Assembly: GCA_949286015.1 (NCBI GenBank)
Contig: CASEBB010000010.1
Span: forward strand, 1,406 to 37,168
Source of the DNA: an uncultured Succinivibrionaceae bacterium
Lineage (GTDB): Bacteria; Pseudomonadota; Gammaproteobacteria; Enterobacterales; Succinivibrionaceae
Length of the DNA: 35,763 bases
Direction: 5' to 3'
Within the stretch, counting starts at the first letter, position 1; each line of letters opens with the position of its first letter. The notes beneath the pieces are model-generated. The model had not been told where the DNA came from. It did not search any database and was given only the letters and a program-made list of their open reading frames with translations. This document shows positions 8,901-16,645 of this stretch, one piece after another. The translations under genes and the position numbers were made by a program.

Positions 8901-11275
8901 AGCGTAGCATTACCCGTAGTCCGCACCTGCGCTAATAAGCGCTCCTCTAAAGTATCTGGGTCAAAATCATCCATGCCCACCGAGGTTTTAGGAATACGGT
9001 TAGCAAGGTAGGCGGGCTCACTCATGGTAGAGACAGCGGTCTTACCCTTTTCATTTTGGTTCATGATGGCGACGACATCACCATCGACCAAAAGTGGGCC
9101 TGCGAGCATAGGACTGAGCCACCCCGCATCATGCATTTGGGCATAGACCTTAGCGTCTACACCTAAGACGGAGCCATAAAAGACATCACCGCTGATATTG
9201 GCCGAGAGCTTCTCTTTTTGGTAGATACCATCGACCACAAAGCGCTCAATGTGGCTCTTTTCATAAGAGACTTGGGCCTTAAGATCAGTGCTGACATTCT
9301 CAAGCTCAAAGCCCGAAACTAATGATGAAAGGGTGATATTGACGCCATCGATGATATTGCCTGCACCATGGAAGTCTAGGTGCTGGAGGTTCACCATTGG
9401 CTCTGCTGTAAAGAGCGGATAGGAGAAGTCCTTGGACTGTAAGCGCACGCGCACTGGTAAAGCCGACGAGAGCACATTGGCACGCGCCTTTAAGGTGGTC
9501 GTACCGCCTAAGTTTAAAGTGCTGCGGACGTGTAAATCGGTGAGGTTACCTTGCGCGGTCAGCTGCCCCTTCAGGCCATAGAGGAAGCCGGTAAAGAGAT
9601 TCTTGGTGGTATCGTTTTGCGCACCGTCGGCATTGAGGCTGACATTAAGATCAAAGTACTGATCAAGATTAACAAAACCTGCAATCTCGGCTGCGCCCAG
9701 CTCATGCTTGGCGGTCAGCTTTTCCACCTCAAGCTTGGTGTCATACCACGTCGCAGAGAGCGCTAAGTCGGTCTCTTGGGTATCAAAGCCCTCCATGTAG
9801 TAGCGGCCCTTGGTCACCACAAAGTCTTTGACCACCGCATTAAAAGGCAGGACAACTGTAGGCAGGGTAGCAATAGCGCCATTACCCGAACCAAATTCTT
9901 TGACCTCGGCGGCGCTGCCTTGAGCGCCTTGAGCCGCAGTTGCCTTAGTCTCAGCAGATGCCGCGTCCCTAGTAGTGGCAAATGTAGCGGTGCCAGCGGC
10001 AGTAGAACGGGTTGCAGCAACCGTGCTGACAGTAGACGTGCTGACATCAGAAGTGCCAGCGACGGCATTGCTGGTGGCAGCAGTGCTGGTAGCATTAGTG
10101 CTGACCGTAGTCGCCGCACCGCGCTGCTCATTACTTACAGGTTGAACGTGCGAGAGTAAGCGCTGCTCAAACTCCTCATTGCTCAGCTTGGTATCCACCG
10201 GCTCATGAATCTCAATACGCTCTTGCGCAAAGGTTGGCAGCGGCTCGTCTTTATCATCTAACAGCGCCCGCTCCATAGCGTCAGCAAAGAGCTCGGGATC
10301 AGTGTAATGAGCACCACGCTCGCCGTGGCCTTGAGCTTGTTGCTGTGGTTGCTGCGCTGCAAGCTGCTGTTCCTCATTGAGGGTTACCACCTCGACCGTG
10401 GTACCCTGCTGCGCTGCCAGTACCACCGCTTCGACGGCTTGCTCGACATCACTTAAAGGCACCGTGCCCTGAGCAGTCTTTAAGGCTAAAGCGGCATCCA
10501 CCTGAGATGCGGCTGCAGCCAGAGCTTGCTGAGCAGCCACATCTTTAGAGTTTTTGAGGTGCACAGTAATGCTCTGTACATCGGCGCCATTAATGCCGAG
10601 GTTATCGCTCTTAGCCCACAGCACGGCATTAAGTGAGTCTAAGGACACGTCCACAATCTGCGAATTAAAGGCAAAGCCATCGACAAAGAAGCGATCAATG
10701 TCGATATCCACAGGGAAGGTCAGGCGAAATGGTGGCGCGTTAGGATCCTCTGGCTTTGGGTTCTCGGCCTTTGGGGCAAAGATAGCGTCACTTAAGGACA
10801 CCACTAAGTTGCTGCTTTCTAATGTCTGTACCTTAAAGAGCTTTTGTTGCAGCTGCATTAAGTCGTACTTGAGAGTTAAGCTGTCAGCATTAATGGCCAC
10901 CACATCCTTGATGTCCACTAAGGTCTTACCCAGCTTTAAGCCGGAGTAGACAGAGCCATCCTCAATGGTGGTGTCAATGATGATGTTCTGCGGGATAACG
11001 TTTTGCGCTAATGACAGCGCGGTGCGGGCACCTGAGAGGGTAAAGATAAAGTAGTAGAGCGCTCCGCCTAAGAGGCAGAGAAAAAGAAAGCTACTAGCAA
11101 GGCCCCACTTAAAGAAACAGCAGAAGCGGTGCCGCCAAGTACGTGGCTTGTTCTTACCAAAAGTCGCGCCTTGAGCTGCCTTAGCCTTAGACTTACCCGC
11201 TGCGGCTGTTGGAGTAGCCACAGCTTGATCCTGCGGAGCTGCGGCAGGAGCAGAAGAGTGATCCTGAGAACGCAT
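5927..11275 (-). CDS. tamB: Translocation and assembly module subunit TamB (DUF490 family)
   Basis: TamB is an inner-membrane-anchored periplasmic protein that spans toward the outer membrane, works with TamA, and is linked to outer-membrane protein insertion and lipid transport. The single N-terminal anchor (~residues 55-80, SSFLFLCLLGGALYYFIFTL) is followed by long beta-rich repeats. The C-terminus has the family's typical end: DVGIRVTGTATSPDINFFS, SQNEILSYILYG, and a final NLYAEF ... DLIYSFEFD. At 1782 residues it is about 500 longer than the E. coli protein. Much of the excess is Ala/Thr/Ser/Gln-rich inserts at about residues 290-470 and 800-940 that interrupt the beta-repeat region. The start lies two bases after the tamA stop, which implies translational coupling. 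Confidence in identity is high. Confidence 0.92.
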   Translation of the reverse strand: MRSQDHSSAPAAAPQDQAVATPTAAAGKSKAKAAQGATFGKNKPRTWRHRFCCFFKWGLASSFLFLCLLGGALYYFIFTLSGARTALSLAQNVIPQNIIIDTTIEDGSVYSGLKLGKTLVDIKDVVAINADSLTLKYDLMQLQQKLFKVQTLESSNLVVSLSDAIFAPKAENPKPEDPNAPPFRLTFPVDIDIDRFFVDGFAFNSQIVDVSLDSLNAVLWAKSDNLGINGADVQSITVHLKNSKDVAAQQALAAAASQVDAALALKTAQGTVPLSDVEQAVEAVVLAAQQGTTVEVVTLNEEQQLAAQQPQQQAQGHGERGAHYTDPELFADAMERALLDDKDEPLPTFAQERIEIHEPVDTKLSNEEFEQRLLSHVQPVSNEQRGAATTVSTNATSTAATSNAVAGTSDVSTSTVSTVAATRSTAAGTATFATTRDAASAETKATAAQGAQGSAAEVKEFGSGNGAIATLPTVVLPFNAVVKDFVVTKGRYYMEGFDTQETDLALSATWYDTKLEVEKLTAKHELGAAEIAGFVNLDQYFDLNVSLNADGAQNDTTKNLFTGFLYGLKGQLTAQGNLTDLHVRSTLNLGGTTTLKARANVLSSALPVRVRLQSKDFSYPLFTAEPMVNLQHLDFHGAGNIIDGVNITLSSLVSGFELENVSTDLKAQVSYEKSHIERFVVDGIYQKEKLSANISGDVFYGSVLGVDAKVYAQMHDAGWLSPMLAGPLLVDGDVVAIMNQNEKGKTAVSTMSEPAYLANRIPKTSVGMDDFDPDTLEERLLAQVRTTGNATLYSSLESMGAMRTAAAIRNVSWALGDERPPRRSHRARGADGSSTATPSTTATAATGAGAAKNAQKEGDPQEQLQRLALQAQTGAESATASATAHAAAAQGSHAQQLSDLGLQAQGVNDETAVLSSMGYVGTTRHEATPEAVAAVSSGKKLSAVRPLLKTRTLAGGVPDEPTDVLISQDEYVNAVRLDHLTNQVDDQGQPTFLASIFNQDMPEVMVNVRYLKGELYFNGYETTIDSQNIIGNLQQGFRIDQLEVNQGNNAVIATGQVTEKGADLNAIIDIQDFTSLVPTVEGSLSAHLISSGSIHDLNFELSGSAPRIRSGAFVVRKLAFNSAFNMQTRALNFTALADRVRFAAGMAANRQCFIDLSGTPLRHSLSANCGGTTAAFLSVDGSLNLATRDYTANLMEMYLSTESAGSLSLANPVNVNINLNDMAGSMTPLELRGEIGQLYVAQTEFSPQHTQSHVSVSEFNLSSLSDFYPDSIKMQVPLNVEADILVQNGNPDITVDVSSDNGVIFSTVGAGIVYDGFTLSSHITRALMRTNMDMQLYQERGLITAQIDVIDPMGKGQLDGYYRIEDFDLATISNIGQSFTELTGKTNVDVTFGGDLTMPQVFGKIHAQGTAIPRYDVGQINDFDIALDLAGSQGNLDGKVVLNGEPLKLSGQLDWSNGANGSLLAQAQNMPVFLVGYGVARTNIDAQVTLGEVLDIKGDVQIPEANIQVQNVASSGVTVSGDEIIVPSEGTSALMGEAPSNFKSAMDLNVTLGDDVNFEAMGMVKGRLVGGIEITKAVTDEGMKANGEISVQDGTADVYGRKFSFSTARVLFFNDLTNPSLNVEILADREGLEDDVDVGIRVTGTATSPDINFFSKPSMSQNEILSYILYGHGLEKNVLNQDSTNSNMLLGLGMSGISSMMSSLASSFGMRNVQFNTQGSGDDTQVAVQGYINRRLRLSYGYGVFSAVGEFKVRYELIQNLYAEFVSSINQAVDLIYSFEFD

Positions 11276-11277
11276 GG

Positions 11278-13305
11278 TTAGAACTCTGGGCCAAAAGCAA
11301 AGTGCAGCTGGTAGTTATTGTCCTGTCCAGGCTCTAAACCAGCCGCGATGTCGACGCGCACGATGCCGTAAGGAGAGATGAAACGATAACCAATACCAGG
11401 TCCCCACAAGATATCGTCTTGGTAGTCATCGGTAGCCATACCACCATCAAGGAAGACGGCTAAGCGTGAATTGGCGATACCAATAGGGAACTGCACCTCG
11501 GCTGTACCTGTAGTGAGGTAGCGGCCGCCTTTTAAGCCGGAACCATCAACTTGCGCTGGGGCCTTATCGCGGTAACCAAAGCCACGAATGGAGTTATCAC
11601 CACCGGCAAAGAAACGGTGGCTTGGTGGGACACCCTCGGCATCAGGGCCAAAGTTAGCACCTTGCTCTAAGCGGAAGAGAAAACGTGAGTTCTCGGTAAT
11701 GGAAATAATGCCACGATAGAGCGCACGCACCTGCACAAAGGTGTTATCACCCCAGAGCTTGGAGGTACCCAGAGCTTCCAACATCAGCGAGTAGCCACGG
11801 GCAGGATCAAAGCCACCGGAGCTCTCACGACGGGTTAAACGCAAACCTGGCAGTAAGTTTGAGGCATAGCCAGATTCCGAGGCTTGGTTGTAGTCCTCAT
11901 ATTCAGCCATGATGGAGTAATCACGACGCCATGAGCCGGTCTCATTGGCAATGTAGTGCACGCCAATTTGCGAGAGCACCGCTTCGGTGTCGTTTAAATC
12001 CACATGGTTCTGCATGGCGTTTAAGGTGAGGTAGTCGAGGTTAGGATCCTTCAGTGGAATCTTATACACGGCCTGCGCATCTTGGGTAATAGGCGTAATG
12101 GTGGCCATGCTGGTAAAGGAGTCGCCACGATCGTTAAGCAGCGGCTTGTTCCACTCCACTAAGAAGCGCGGGCCCTCGTCGGTGGTATAGCCCACACCTA
12201 AGCGCACATTGTTATTAGGGCGGCGCTCGAGGTGTACCTCAAGAGGCACCTCTTGATCTTTACGCTTATCAACAGCTGGGCGCACGTCCACAGCATTGTA
12301 GTAGCCAGTTTGGTTCAGGGCCTGCACATAGGCGTTGACGATTTGTGTTGAGAAGTAATCGCCTTGCTTAAACTTTTGCAGATTCTTGCTCGGGATGATG
12401 AGCTTTTTGGTGTCGTCATCCATTAAGAACTGACCGAAGCGGTAGCGCGGGCCGCTATCGTAAATCAGCTCGATGTCGGCCATGTTTTGGTCTTGGTAGA
12501 CAAGGATGCGCGAGGAGATGAACTTGCCGTCAAAGAAGCCTAAAGACAGCGCTTGCTCGTGGATCTTTTGCTTGAGATCCTCGTACAGGCCGTGATTTAA
12601 GATGGTATAGGCACCCAAGGGGCTTTGCTTTAAGGCGTCATCAAAGGCCTTGTACTCGCTACCCTCACCTAAGATCTGTAAGGTGTAATTGCGGATAAAC
12701 AGAGGCTTACCGGCATCGACCTGAACCACGACGGTACGGTCGCTCTCATTGTCCTTATCCGGCAGCTGGACATCGATTTTTGGGTGGTAGTAACCGTAGG
12801 CACGCAGTGCTTGGGTACTGCTCTCAGTAATCTCACGCACAAAGAACATGACGCGCTTTTTGGAAATCACCGCAAGGCTGTTGAGGTGGGCTTCGACATT
12901 GGTACGCAGATCGCCGCTGATACCCTCGACCCGAAAGGAGACAGGGTCAGAGACACGCACTTCGGCCGCTGGTAAGTCATCAGAAGCACAGCCTGTGAGC
13001 ACTTGCCAAGAGAAAAGACAAAAGGCTACCCATAAGAGCGCCCGCAGCAGAGGGCACAGCGGGCACAGGCAGCGCTGCTTTAAAGAGGCAACGGCGGTGT
13101 TAATAGCAGAGGCGGCGGAAGAGCAGGAGGCGGTGGTGGTGGTGGGGGTGGTGGTGGTGGTGGTGGCGGTGGCGTAAGCAGAGCTAGTATTGGTGCTAGA
13201 GGTGGTAATGGCTGGGATGCTGGAGGTAGTGGCTTTCTTTACTGACAATGAGCTTGGGGAAGGTGCAGACGTGCATAGCTGCCAATAAGTAGAGAAGAGA
13301 CTCAT
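11278..13305 (-). CDS. tamA: Translocation and assembly module subunit TamA (Omp85 family), with lipobox
   Basis: Outer-membrane Omp85 protein, 675 residues from the ATG at 13305 (GAGGA ribosome site 9 bases upstream). POTRA-like domains (~115-380) lead to a C-terminal 16-strand barrel with the conserved loop-6 motif IRGFGY, the strand LAVFLDGG, and a terminal Phe after YQLHFAFGP, as needed for barrel assembly. It partners TamB, encoded two bases downstream. Two features are odd. A ~70-residue Thr/Ser-rich N-terminal extension, partly encoded by a GGT/ACC triplet run (13131-13173), precedes a hydrophobic segment. That segment ends in a perfect lipobox LTGC (Cys106) followed by ASDD, so the mature protein may start as a lipidated Cys. 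No ATG, GTG or TTG in frame lies close enough before the hydrophobic segment to give a normal short signal peptide. Confidence 0.9.
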   Translation of the reverse strand: MSLFSTYWQLCTSAPSPSSLSVKKATTSSIPAITTSSTNTSSAYATATTTTTTPTTTTASCSSAASAINTAVASLKQRCLCPLCPLLRALLWVAFCLFSWQVLTGCASDDLPAAEVRVSDPVSFRVEGISGDLRTNVEAHLNSLAVISKKRVMFFVREITESSTQALRAYGYYHPKIDVQLPDKDNESDRTVVVQVDAGKPLFIRNYTLQILGEGSEYKAFDDALKQSPLGAYTILNHGLYEDLKQKIHEQALSLGFFDGKFISSRILVYQDQNMADIELIYDSGPRYRFGQFLMDDDTKKLIIPSKNLQKFKQGDYFSTQIVNAYVQALNQTGYYNAVDVRPAVDKRKDQEVPLEVHLERRPNNNVRLGVGYTTDEGPRFLVEWNKPLLNDRGDSFTSMATITPITQDAQAVYKIPLKDPNLDYLTLNAMQNHVDLNDTEAVLSQIGVHYIANETGSWRRDYSIMAEYEDYNQASESGYASNLLPGLRLTRRESSGGFDPARGYSLMLEALGTSKLWGDNTFVQVRALYRGIISITENSRFLFRLEQGANFGPDAEGVPPSHRFFAGGDNSIRGFGYRDKAPAQVDGSGLKGGRYLTTGTAEVQFPIGIANSRLAVFLDGGMATDDYQDDILWGPGIGYRFISPYGIVRVDIAAGLEPGQDNNYQLHFAFGPEF
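13131..13173 (-). repeat. GGT/ACC triplet run inside tamA
   Basis: A near-perfect run of GGT units on the plus strand (ACC on the coding strand), with a few single-base interruptions, encodes the Thr-rich tract in the TamA N-terminal extension. Being triplet-based, slippage would change tract length without breaking the frame. Confidence 0.7.
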
Positions 13306-13876
13306 CGTCACCAATCCTCATTGCCAAAAGAAGACCGAGCCCTGCATAGGACGAGCACAATCCGTTATACACCTGCGGTAAGCGCACGCACGCACCACAG
13401 TAGCAACAGACAGACAGCAGCAAGCTTTACTTTAGGCTCTGTCAGACAATCCAAGCGCCAAAAGGGCCGATACCATTTGCTGCGGTGTTAGCCCCCAAAG
13501 GCGCAAAACACAGCAATAGCGCTAAAAGCAGTGTTGCAAAAATGCAGGCAGGTGACCGCAAATTATGCTATTGAGAGCCACTGGCAAGCAGCTCTACAGG
13601 CACAATGGGGTACATAAGACACTACTTTTAGGGCGCAAAATGGCACTTCAGCCCTGTGACCCTGAGATTAACCGCACAGTCAGGCAGTCTGTAAGACTGT
13701 ACTTATGAAGCGCTAAGGCGACCTCATTTTTTACCTGCTGCTGATGCAGCACACAAGGCTAAACGCCACCACGGACACCTATAGTGCACTGGTACACAGG
13801 TGCACAGGTAACCGGTGGCCGTTAGGAACGACTTACTTAATAGATGACGGAATTTATGGCAATCATGCAGGCCACA
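13306..13876. other. Upstream region of tamA, no gene seen
   Basis: The region holds the tamA leader and presumably its promoter on the minus strand. The best -10-like site is CATAAT (about 13563-13568, minus), but its upstream TTGCCA is only 14 bases away, too close for a confident call. A short hairpin CAGTC/GACTG sits near 13686-13700. Short frames on the minus strand have no ribosome site. Confidence 0.4.
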
Positions 13877-13982
13877 CTTTAATGTAGGTTCAGGTTCACC
13901 TGCACCATTTATCTCGAGGTGTAGGCTGTTGTTGCCAGCAATCAACCTTGCATCCGTCAGTTATTAGATCACTCATTCCTTA
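13877..13982 (+). repeat. Dispersed ~100-bp intergenic repeat, copy D
   Basis: Fourth copy of the element described at 433-531, same orientation as A and C. It contains TTAATGTAGGTTCAGGTT, the core ATTTATCTCGAGGTGT, and the closing motif GTTATTAGATCACTCATTCC. The hairpin is GGTTCAGG with CCTGCACC. It lies between the tamA upstream region and the cpoB 3' end. Confidence 0.8.
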
Positions 13983-14075
13983 CTAAAACTAAGACAGAGT
14001 CTGGGCCCCCTAAGTCTAAGCTCGGGAACTTAGCACAGGCACAGCAGTACTGTTTTGTCACGCGCATGGTAAAGC

Positions 14076-14099
14076 GCTGTTAGCGCTTACTCTAACAGC
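14076..14099. repeat. Hairpin downstream of cpoB
   Basis: Perfect 8-base arms GCTGTTAG (14076-14083) and CTAACAGC (14092-14099) enclose an 8-base loop, 74 bases beyond the cpoB stop. A GCGC on each side can extend the stem after a short A bulge. The transcribed strand lacks a U tract, so it is at best a weak terminator or an RNA 3'-end stabiliser. Confidence 0.45.
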
Positions 14100-14172
14100 A
14101 AAGCGCCTTGTAAAGACAAGACGCCTCTTTTTCTCACCTTCTCTCGTGGCCACGTTGCCCCTGTACAGGAGA

Positions 14173-14970
14173 TTAGCCCTGTAAGCGCTGCAGCTCACGG
14201 GTGGCTAAAGAAGCAGCGGCATCGTTTGGATAGGACTGAATCACCAGCTGGAAGTAGCGGGTGGCCTTATCCGTATCACCGGTGAACTTGCTGATCATGC
14301 CCAGCTTGTAGAGAGCATCAGGACGCTTTTGCGAGCTGGTATAGCGGGCGACGTTTAAGAAGCTCAGGCGGGCCTCATCGTAGATTGCCTGCGAGTACTG
14401 CACCTGACCTAACCAATACCACGCATTAGGGGTCAGCGAGTTATTTGGATACTGCTCCACGTACTGTCTAAAGGCGGTTTGGGCACCGCTTAAGTCGTTT
14501 TGCTGCACCTTAGCGTAAGCGGCGTTATAGGCGGCCTGCGCTGTGGCATCGACGCCAGGCAAGGTGGTAGCGGCCGCAGCCGAAGCGGCAGGAGCGGTGG
14601 TGGTCGTGGTGGTAGTCGTAGCTTGCTGGGCGGAATTTAAGTTAGCATTACCCATTGGGGTAACTGGGCCCATACCATTTTGGGTGGTAGTGGTCTTAGC
14701 AGCAGCGGCAGCTGGGGCAGTGGAGGCTGGTGCTGGGGTAGTAGAGTTACCACTACGGTTTAACTGATAGCGCAACTGCTCAATCTCACCGCGCAGGCTG
14801 GCGATGTCCTGCTGCATTTGGTACAGCTGGTTTTGCTGATTGAGCATCATTGTCTGCTGGCTGTTGAGCTGCTGTTGCAGTGAGGCTTCATCAGCTTGCA
14901 CCGTGGAGCCCAGCATAAAGGCACTTAAGACCAAGCCAGCGCTCATTGGTAACCATTTAGTGCTCTGCAC
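14173..14970 (-). CDS. cpoB: Cell division coordinator CpoB / YbgF-like periplasmic TPR protein
   Basis: Periplasmic protein that in E. coli binds TolA and helps coordinate outer-membrane constriction with septal peptidoglycan synthesis. I chose the GTG at 14970 because a GAGGGG ribosome site (14979-14984) stands exactly 8 bases before it. The resulting 265 residues match the usual ~263. A signal peptide ends near STVQA, followed by a coiled coil (~29-72, SLQQQLNSQQ to LRYQLN) and an Ala/Thr-rich linker longer and simpler than usual. The C-terminal TPR block (~140-265) contains AQAAYNAAYAKVQQNDLSGA, FRQYVEQYPNNSLTPNAWYW and FQLVIQSYPNDAAASLATRE. In many proteobacteria the gene follows pal in the tol-pal operon; here it stands alone. 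Confidence 0.88.
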   Translation of the reverse strand: MQSTKWLPMSAGLVLSAFMLGSTVQADEASLQQQLNSQQTMMLNQQNQLYQMQQDIASLRGEIEQLRYQLNRSGNSTTPAPASTAPAAAAAKTTTTQNGMGPVTPMGNANLNSAQQATTTTTTTTAPAASAAAATTLPGVDATAQAAYNAAYAKVQQNDLSGAQTAFRQYVEQYPNNSLTPNAWYWLGQVQYSQAIYDEARLSFLNVARYTSSQKRPDALYKLGMISKFTGDTDKATRYFQLVIQSYPNDAAASLATRELQRLQG

Positions 14971-16015
14971 GGTATTATCCCCTCGCATTCCAAAACACAA
15001 TTGTGCAAATTCACCTGAGCCTGATCCAGCAGTGCAGCCAGTTTTATAAAGGCAGTGCAGCTCTGGCAATCTTAGGGAGGACGGAGTTTCAGCTTAAAGA
15101 AGCGACAGCGATCCTCCAAGCGGCACGCAAAGATTATAGCCCACAACAGCATAGCAAAACCAAGATGCATCTATGGCAGCCACGGCAAATAGTGTATTTG
15201 TCGGCAAAGTCACAACGTTTCTGGCAGGGGCAGGCTAGGCTGCACTGATGTAACTCAAGTTCGATGCCAACGCTGTATGGACGGGGCTTTGCGCGCTGCT
15301 GAACGGTGGGTTAAAGGGCAAAGTTAAGGTAACGGGCAAGGGCTGTTTCTGAGGGTACTACTCGACAGTGTGGTGGTGATGGTGGTGCTGGCACTTGCAG
15401 TGACAAATGCTCTGTGGTGTATTGCGCTAAGATCTAAGGGGAGCGATGCGGCAGTTTAGCGCGACCGGTGCGGTCGACTACCACTTAGAGGTAGTTGGCT
15501 CATGTGCTTGCCTCAAGGTGTGAGGTTACGTTGTGGCATCCACCAAACTCTAAGTAGAGCTGGAAATCGCTCTCTGCCAAACGCCCTCTCTGCTCTTGCT
15601 GCTGCCACCTCAGCTCTCTGTTGCTCCCGCACAGGCTTCTGCCGCTACCGCTGCCCATCACAGCATGCCCTACCCCACCACGCCCGCTAAAGGTGCTTTT
15701 ACGTCTATCTGGCGCAGCTTTTGCTCTGCCGCCCCGCCTCTAACCTATACCACACTTGCAAACTACCCTTTGTCGCCACCTCAATCCTACAGCAAAGCTC
15801 TTATTTATGCTGTTGCTGCCCCCTACCTCACCACCGTAGTCAGCTCCGCAAACGCGCCTCTTCCTCCTCTCTGCTCTCTCATTCTCTCTCCTCTCTGTGC
15901 AGGCTTTGAGCATCAGCAACCACGCCGCAAGCGCATATCTACGGCCTGTGCCGCTCGTGGCTCCCCTGTCCCTATACATAACCGCACAGTAGAGTCTAAC
16001 AACCCATCGCTTCAA

Positions 16016-16040
16016 GAGTGACGTCACCGTGAGGTCACTC
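16016..16040. repeat. Inverted repeat GAGTGAC/GTCACTC
   Basis: Perfect 7-base arms (16016-16022 and 16034-16040) enclose 11 bases, and the left arm overlaps a GTGACGTCAC palindrome. The right arm is followed by CCCCCC, not T. A protein-binding site or a remnant hairpin are both possible. Confidence 0.4.
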
Positions 16041-16296
16041 CCCCCTACTTTGCCCGCCCCCGCTATTTAGTGGACATAGCCCACACTCTGCACTTACTTG
16101 CCTGCGCCCTATTTCCCTTTTGCCCTGAAGCTGCTTTGAGGCCGCCTAAAGGCCATATTTATCAGCATCCAACCGCAGCTACCGCCCCTGCATTTCCACC
16201 TCACTGCTCTTTCCTGCCAATTATTTCCCAACCTCTGATCCCGCCCTGAGGCCAACGTCTCTGCCAGCCCCTTTTACCCCACTACAGCTAGCCTCT

Positions 16297-16310
16297 TTTT
16301 CCCTTATTTA
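16297..16310 (+). other. Shared 14-base motif TTTTCCCTTATTTA, copy 1
   Basis: The same 14-mer occurs exactly at 35626-35639, again at the end of a pyrimidine-rich non-coding stretch, and with one mismatch at 188-201. Here it lies about 55 bases upstream of the candidate trb promoter. Function unknown. Confidence 0.35.
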
Positions 16311-16363
16311 TGGTCTTTACAGCCACTGTCTTTCCCTTTAGTAACTTTTTCATACGAATTTAT

Positions 16364-16372
16364 TGCTATACA
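16364..16372 (+). promoter_or_regulatory. Candidate extended -10 promoter for the trb cluster
   Basis: TGCTATACA gives an extended -10 (TG one base before TATACA) in the only A/T-rich patch upstream of trbB. The -35 region (about 16344-16349) is poor, which extended -10 promoters tolerate. The leader to the trbB start would be about 270 bases and would include the palindromic stem at 16457-16478. Confidence 0.35.
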
Positions 16373-16456
16373 AACATTACTGACGATAAAGCGCTTATTT
16401 ATCGCAAAAACGCGGGTCAGAACGCCCCAAAAGCCTAGCAAGCGCCATCGAGGCTG

Positions 16457-16478
16457 GGGGCAAAAAAGTTTTTGCCCC
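16457..16478 (+). promoter_or_regulatory. Perfect hairpin in the trb leader, possible attenuator
   Basis: Arms GGGGCAAAAA (16457-16466) and TTTTTGCCCC (16469-16478) are fully complementary with only AG between them. As RNA it would form a G-C-capped stem with an A-U upper part. No T tract follows (TAAAAGG), so complete termination is unlikely. It may insulate the operon or act as a pausing or processing element, 167 bases before trbB. Confidence 0.45.
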
Positions 16479-16645
16479 TAAAAGGATACAGTGAGGCCAC
16501 GTGCTTGTTCAGCAAGCTTGTTGGCTTGATGAGCTGACAACCTCCTACTGTGATTAGACCGCACTCCCTTTTATCCCCTTTTAATCCCGTAGCAACAACG
16601 CGTTCACATCACATCACCACAGCACGGCACGGCACAGGAGAGCCC

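Larger units (their letters stand above)
14971..16645. other. 1.7-kb gene-free region between cpoB and the trb cluster
   Basis: I find no convincing gene. Open frames at 15596-16021 and nearby lack ribosome sites and translate to Pro/Ser/Leu-rich strings that only reflect the pyrimidine-rich plus strand. From ~15580 to ~16330 the plus strand is strongly C/T biased. The region includes the inverted repeat at 16016-16040, the TTTTCCCTTATTTA motif at 16297-16310, a candidate promoter near 16364, and a perfect palindromic stem at 16457-16478, ahead of the first trb gene. Confidence 0.5.

Noticed and set aside
15596..16021. 141-codon plus-strand frame in the region before the trb cluster
   Set aside because: No ribosome site. 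The Pro/Ser/Leu-rich translation simply mirrors the C/T-rich strand, and other frames are also open there.
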